Assembly: GCA_019915135.1 (NCBI GenBank)
Contig: JAHLMK010000008.1
Coordinates: 2,046,001 to 2,110,000, forward strand
Reading direction: 5' to 3'
DNA: 64,000 nt
DNA from: Strobilurus pachycystidiatus
Lineage: Eukaryota > Basidiomycota > Agaricomycetes > Agaricales > Physalacriaceae
The stretch's first letter is position 1, and each line of letters begins with the position of its first letter. The translations under genes and the position numbers were made by a program. Shown in pieces: positions 57,612-64,000 of the stretch. The notes beneath the pieces were generated by a model. The model saw nothing but the letters and a program-made list of their open reading frames with translations. It ran no database searches and was not told where the DNA came from.

Positions 57612-59365
57612 TTACTCTATCTCTATCACCTCTGAAATTACACCCGGACTCTCGTTATTGACGCTCTCCTTCTGGTTCTCGGCCATATCAAAGTCGGATT
57701 TCGCAGAGGACCGTGACGGTAAGTTTGGTAATTCAGGATAGGTGTATTGTGGAACCTTAGGCTCGTTGTCGACGAGCCCCACTGGTATCTGCGATGTCTC
57801 GCGACGCTTCTTCCAGTGACCATCCGAATCTTGAGCCGGGCGCCCACGTTTTGCTGGGATGCCTCGGCAAACGTGAAAAGTACCATGAATGTACTGTAGG
57901 GCACTCACCCTTACGAGGCTTGTCCATTGGAATAGAACTCTCGTCATTGGCAGTGCTCGATCCTGCAACAAGACCTTCAGTTCTTGGATAAGATGGATTC
58001 ACGAGGAGAGCTACCTATATCCCGGCGAACGGAGCCCTGCCCGTACCGACCACGCTTGGGCAGTTTCTTGGGGACTGTCAATGCAGATAATGGAATCAGT
58101 TGACTGCCTTTGATAACGTTCTGACACCCCACCTTGAGCTATTTGCTGATCGTTCCGATGCTCCTGTTCGCCTTCGAAGACATATGGTACGAACACGAAT
58201 GACTTTGGGGCATCTACTCCGGTAGCGAAAGGTGACGTTATATTCGAATCAAGCTCTCCTGCCGCTAAAGAGGAAGAGGCGCCAGATGTGCTGTCCTCCG
58301 TTCTCGCGATTGAGGTGCCGCGCTTCGATCCTAGAAATTTATCAGTAAGACCTGAACTGCAAGACGAATCTGGAACTGAATTGGCCTCGGGAAATGTCAC
58401 CCATTCATGAACTGGAAATGACTTGTCAAAGGAGGTTCTTGTGTCCAAAAGAGTACAGACCCAATTTCTTGTTATTTGAGTTGCGTAATAGAATCGAGCT
58501 AGGGACTGGTATAAATGTGACCCAGTCTTTATCGTTGTACTTCAGTCTGCCGCAGGGAGTTTCCCAAGACACGTCCTCGACTGGTGCCATGCCAGGCAGA
58601 AAAGCTGGCACAGGCCATAGACCTGGGGAGACTTGAGGTGAACCATTGCATGCTACATCCACGAATGAACTGACCACGATGAACATCCTGTATGTGTTTC
58701 AAATAGGTCAACTTCTCGTTGTCACACATATAACATTTAGCATGATGAAAACAACGCCGTTCGCCCTTGACCTTGAAACCATCCCAGTCAATGGAGTCTT
58801 TCAGAACCTGGACGGCGGGATCATAGGACTCGGAGGAAATATTGCTCGGAAGGTAAATCTGGAAGTAGTCTGGCGGCGTTCGGGGTGGGACTTGAAGATC
58901 AGAATCCTGCGAGTGGCTATAGGTGAGGGATCCCGATGTTGTTGTAATATGATCGTCATCTGGCCAAGATCCCGAGCTTTGAGGACGCAGAGTCGATGGT
59001 GCGGGGATGAGTCGATCTTGTGTACGATTGTCTTTAGAAGAGTGGGAGGTCGATGCGTTGCTGGACCCTAGGCCAGGAGCCCGTAGGTAAACAGGGATAG
59101 ATTCGTCCTTTCGAGCGTCCTTGTCATCAGGTGTTCCGTTCGAGTCGAAGACTAGAAGTGGGATTATTGCTTGTAAGTCGGAATCCTGCAACTACTCCTA
59201 CTGTCAAACAAATCTCTGCAAGGCGGTAGCGTTGGGAGTGGCGACATCCTAGTGGTTCGGGATAAAGAGACTACATGGCCTTCGAGCCACTCAAATACGA
59301 TGGTGTCACATGATAGACAACAAAGACCATCGAAGACGACTGTCCCTGGGCCTCCAGCTTGGAGT
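57612..59365 (-). CDS. Putative DNA-binding protein with zinc-finger-like and AT-hook-like motifs
   Basis: The 5' end is not resolved. The first clear exon reads TVVFDGLCCLSCDTIVFEWL and SLSRTTRMSPLPTLPPCRDL. A 50-nt intron at about 59152-59201 joins it to FDSNGTPDDKDARKDESIPV. Disordered sequence leads to SIDWDGFKVKGERRCFHHA and a Cys/His cluster (KCYMCDNEKLTYLKHIQDVH). After a 46-nt intron comes LWPVPAFLPGMAPVEDVSWE, then WVTFIPVPSSILLRNSNNKK. Later exons include FVFVPYVFEGEQEHRNDQQI and an AT-hook-like GIPAKRGRPAQDSDGHWKKR, ending ISEVIEIE at 57612. Cysteine pairs plus GRP suggest a nuclear regulator. I do not recognise the family. Confidence 0.6.
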
Positions 59366-59459
59366 CAGAGAGTGAGATACTGTTGGACAGATTCTGTCGA
59401 TATAAGGATACAGATCAGTTCATATTGCTCGAGTCGCTAAATTACCCGTCCGTCATAAA

Positions 59460-61123
59460 CTATGTTCTTTTGGTCGCGGTCCAAAATTGTGCATGATAGA
59501 TGTATCCGAGCATAGCTTCAGAGTTGCTTGTGTACGTCGTATGGATCTCGCGCTCGTTCTAACTCCAAGTCAGTACATATGACACACATAACATGAAACC
59601 AGACCCACCGACAAATCGAACCCGGCTGTCTTACACAGCTCCTTCACCTCGCTCAAATCAAGCTCTATGCTCACGTCGCCTGTCTGGTTATTTTCAAAGT
59701 GCCACAAAAGTGGCCCCAGGTTTATCCAGACGCCACCAGGTGCAAGGATGCGATGGATGGTGCGCAGGTAGGACAGCGGGTTCTTGGCGGTGTCAATAAA
59801 GAAACACGTCAGTATCGCGTCGAACTGTCCAGCGTGGACCTCGTCCTCTTCGCTATCAGGCGATCCGTATATCTCCTCAAAGTCGCCCGCCACGAGCTCG
59901 AAGCGTGTCCCGTTTCGTATTTCCACTTTGACGTCGGGGATCTTGATTTCGCGCAGAATAGATTCCCTGTCGTACGCGTTGCTGAAGGTGTGGACGTACG
60001 GGTATATCGAGTGGCTGAAGGGCTCAGAGGTTCGGTTGAGGACAAAGTACGAAGCGAGCAGCATGTAGTGAGAGAATTCGTTGCCCTGGGTGTGGAAGCC
60101 TGGAGTGCGAGATGTTGATTGAGAGAGAGTGGGGGCGCAACCGAAAGCCGGACGCACCCAGATTCGCGACATCGAAGGCGAGACGCCCTAGACCAGTCCC
60201 AGGAACGAGCACTCGCAACTTGGCCTTGTCCTCGTCCGTCCTGTCCTTGAAGTGCTCCAGAAGCGCGTCCTTCATCGGGGTGTAGCATGCCTCGCGCTCG
60301 GGCAGACCCTCTGTGCTCCAGTCCCGGACAAACTGCTTCAGTGTCGAACGCAGCTTGTCCATGTCGAACTCGGTAGGCTTGTAATTGTGCCCTGGGGCCG
60401 GGGAGTGGAATCCGTGGGAGTGTGAGGGCTCCGAGTGATCGTGCGAGTGGGAATGCGAGTGCGCAGGCTGTTCATGCGAGTGCGAATGCGAGGGCTGGTC
60501 GTGCGAATGGGCGTGAGACGGTGGCGCGTGCGAGTGCGATGGTTGGTCATGCGGGTGCGAATGGCCGTGTCCGCCATGGTGCGATGCGTGATCTATGCGC
60601 CGATGAGAAATGGCAGCGCGACAGCTGCTCCGCTGTGGAACGTACCAGGCTCTGCCGCCGCATCCTCGTGCTCGTCAGGCATCTCCTCGTCGTCATCTTC
60701 TTCATCGTCGCCGCCAAAGATCCCAGGTCCGTTGACAATTCCCTCCAGAAACTCGGCGTTCTTCAATATCGCTTCGTCAACCAAGTTCAACTTGTCTCGA
60801 TAGCCCAACGCCACGAAAAGTTCCTGGTCAGCCTTTGGGAGTTTGAACAGATCCCTTCGTCTACGATTGTTCGCGGATAGCTTTTGTCGTCGTTGAATTC
60901 TTGATATGACTCAGGCATTAGAAAGACAAACCGAATACTGCGAATACTTTTGAAACGTCCTGTCCGGGGGTCAGCGAGGGGGATAGAGGAGAAGGTACGG
61001 GGGAAACACTCACGTTATCACGTTCGAAAAATGTCGTGCTTCTTGGGATCATTCAGAATATTATTCAAGCGCAGCCTTGCCCTAGTACTTACCTTCCTCC
61101 ATATCTGCCTGTGATGGAGCCAT
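59460..61123 (-). CDS. Carnosine N-methyltransferase homologue (N2227 family) with His-rich insert
   Basis: SAM-dependent methyltransferase. Exon 1 [10 protein letters not shown], then [20 protein letters not shown] and [19 protein letters not shown]. An acidic stretch ([20 protein letters not shown]) runs into a His-rich segment of about 70 residues with roughly 24 His (about 60380-60600). The catalytic part follows: [40 protein letters not shown] (SAM motif I), [40 protein letters not shown] and [20 protein letters not shown]. The last exon is [20 protein letters not shown] to a stop at 59460. The family methylates carnosine or histidine-type imidazoles; the yeast orthologue is YNL092W. Six introns. 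Confidence 0.9.
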
Positions 61124-61308
61124 CTTGGTGATGATGCAAGTCGTAGATGAAGGAGCGCACAACAAACAATCTTGATCTTATCTGCCTTACAAATGCTCCT
61201 TGCTCGTCGAAGTGATGTTCAAGACTCGTGTAAAGAGTGTATATGTGATCTAGTGTACAAAATGCATGGTAGTAATGATTACAGTGTATACAGACGCGAC
61301 AACATCAA

Positions 61309-62674
<1,366 letters not shown>

Positions 62675-62916
62675 GTCCGGGTCCCGGGTCCGCACCGCCT
62701 CGGCCTGGATGATTCATAAGAAAGATATCGACATCAGTGGAACATTCTGGCAGAGAGATAACAATAACGCGTCGCCAATGTATTACTGGTCCAACGGAAT
62801 GGCCTCGGCCTGTTACTGAATAGACCCGCATACCTCGCACTACCTCGTCTTGTCAGATCGCGCGTCAAAGTTGACAGCGGATTCCACGGACACTGGAACG
62901 GAATACAACGGGACAG

Positions 62917-62943
62917 AGCTGTTCATCGTGCTGATGAACAGCT
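62917..62943. repeat. Perfect 11-bp inverted repeat
   Basis: AGCTGTTCATC, a 5-nt spacer (GTGCT) and GATGAACAGCT. It lies 26 nt downstream of the UTP23 stop codon, so it would form a stable hairpin in that mRNA's 3' UTR. A palindromic protein site is the alternative. Confidence 0.7.
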
Positions 62944-62968
62944 GATGAATCATTCAATCTTAATCACA

Positions 62969-63960
62969 CTAACTCGCGTCATCTTGACCACCATCGGCAA
63001 CAGCAGCGCCCTTTCTTCTCCGCTTTCGCTTCCGTGCTTGACTGGGACCGGCCTCTTGTTCTTCGCCACTATCCCGCTCATCTCCGTCATCTCTCTTCCT
63101 CTTCTCTCCCACCGTACCCGATTTGACGGAGACGGACGGAGTGGGCGCCGGTGCCTTCTTCTTCATTATGCTCAGTGGATTGGGACCTTTTGGACCTTTC
63201 TTCTTCTTCTTCGGCGGCTCCTCTGGCTTTGGACCGACCAAAGCCTTGTCAGGCGCTGTTATTGGATTGAGAGCCTCTTCTTCGGCCTGTAAAGCGACTC
63301 AGTCGACGTGGGCGACATGAGACGGAAGGAACTGTACCATTGATTTCGATTGTAATGTCTTGTCGCTGGGCGGCTCTAGCACCATCACGGCTCGATTTAT
63401 GTGGACAAGAGGAACGGCAGGGATAGCGCGTAGTTTCGCTCGAAGAGGCTGAGACTGTGTCGCAATGACATATCGATGTTTGTTGGAATCACCTGGCGTC
63501 AAATGAGTGTGGCGTCAATGATCGGGAAGGGGTAGGCGCACCGACGACGCTTTTCAGACATTCATCCCCAGGAATGGGTTCTCGGTGGTTGCACTTTCTT
63601 CGTTCAAACATCTTGGCGAGATCTACGGCACCCTGTTGCGTCTTGCCTTGCAGATATAGTTCGTGTATGCAGCATTGAGTTATCACTGGGCTTCGAATTC
63701 AGGTAGGTTACTAGATATAGAAGGTCAGATAGACATACTGGGCTTGACTTCCCCATGCAGAACAGTCGTTATTTGCTTGACGAGATCGGTTTGCGAATTC
63801 ACAGAGTGTTTGCACATTTCAGAATCGACTGTCAAAGTCAGTAACATTAGCAGAAGTAGATGGTCAACTTACTGAGAACTTGATAAGGCTGGCGGAACCC
63901 AAAGGTCATAGAGTACAGCGCCATAAGCTTTCTATATGTTTTCGCTCTTTTTTGCCGCAT
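62969..63960 (-). CDS. UTP23: rRNA-processing protein Utp23
   Basis: Starts MRQKRAKTYRKLMALYSM at ATG 63960, then FGFRQPYQVLVD. A PIN-like core follows: QTDLVKQITTVLHGEVKPMI, TQCCIHELYLQGK, VDLAKMFERRKCNHREPIPG, DECLKSVVG, HRYVIATQSQPLRAKLRAIP and VPLVHINRAVMVLEPPSDKT. Cys and His in TQCCIH, KCNH and DEC form the zinc site known in Utp23. The basic tail (PKKKKKGPKGPNPLSIMKKK; RKRKRRRKGAAV) is nucleolar-type and ends at 62969. Utp23 is an SSU-processome factor needed to release snR30 during 18S rRNA maturation. Four short introns. Confidence 0.94.
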
Positions 63961-64000
63961 TGTGAATGATTGAGGTCGTGAACGATGATGGTAAAAAGAC

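Overview
The window is nuclear DNA of a filamentous basidiomycete, most likely a plant-litter or wood-decaying agaricomycete. The reasons are: genes split by many short GT-AG introns (about 45-60 nt), very compact spacing on both strands, long Ser/Pro-rich disordered proteins, a secreted GH74 xyloglucanase with a fungal cellulose-binding module (CBM1), a septin of the Cdc11/AspA type, and a five-unit polyubiquitin gene. I saw no plasmid, phage, CRISPR, tRNA, rRNA or intact transposon. The species cannot be named from the sequence alone.

Layout, left to right. 1-4.2 kb: the 5' part of a mitochondrial MutS homologue (MSH1, minus, running off the left edge), then a septin (plus). 4.8-7.7 kb: an MIT-domain protein. 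8.5-10.5 kb: an INO80-subunit Ies1-like gene (minus), divergent from a signal-peptide/single-TM protein (10.8-12.2 kb). 12.6-15.8 kb: an alpha/beta hydrolase with long disordered regions (minus). 16.2-17.3 kb: an F-box/LRR-like protein (minus). 17.7-21.3 kb: an AAAP amino-acid transporter followed by a PlsC-type acyltransferase. 21.8-22.2 kb: a four-exon TIM8 gene that is invisible to simple ORF calling. 22.7-24.6 kb: a second Ies1-like paralogue. 25.0-26.3 kb: an unrecognised disordered protein. 27.5-30.8 kb: TTC1-like TPR protein, the mitochondrial inner membrane protease Imp1, and Elongator subunit Elp4. 31.2-36.5 kb: a large LRR-RhoGEF (DH-PH) protein. 36.9-39.5 kb: an APC-family amino-acid permease. 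40.9-42.0 kb: an unrecognised fungal protein.

42.7-50.1 kb holds the most structured history in the window. A GH74-CBM1 xyloglucanase and a convergent RNI/LRR gene have been tandemly duplicated around BUB3. The left copy keeps GH74 and has lost the LRR gene. The right copy keeps the LRR gene and has lost GH74. 51.2-64 kb: a dual-specificity phosphatase, Tvp23, a multi-spanning membrane protein, NADH-cytochrome b5 reductase, a C2H2/AT-hook-like protein, a carnosine N-methyltransferase homologue with a histidine-rich insert, polyubiquitin with an intron inside its start codon, and the rRNA-processing factor Utp23.

The genes are mostly unrelated housekeeping functions (mitochondrial maintenance and import: MSH1, TIM8, IMP1; chromatin and tRNA modification: Ies1-like, ELP4; secretory pathway: Tvp23; mitosis and polarity: BUB3, septin, RhoGEF) and do not form an operon or a metabolite cluster. 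I found no convincing wholly new biological system. The notable items are gene-structure and duplication features, plus two probable single-base frame breaks that may be assembly errors.
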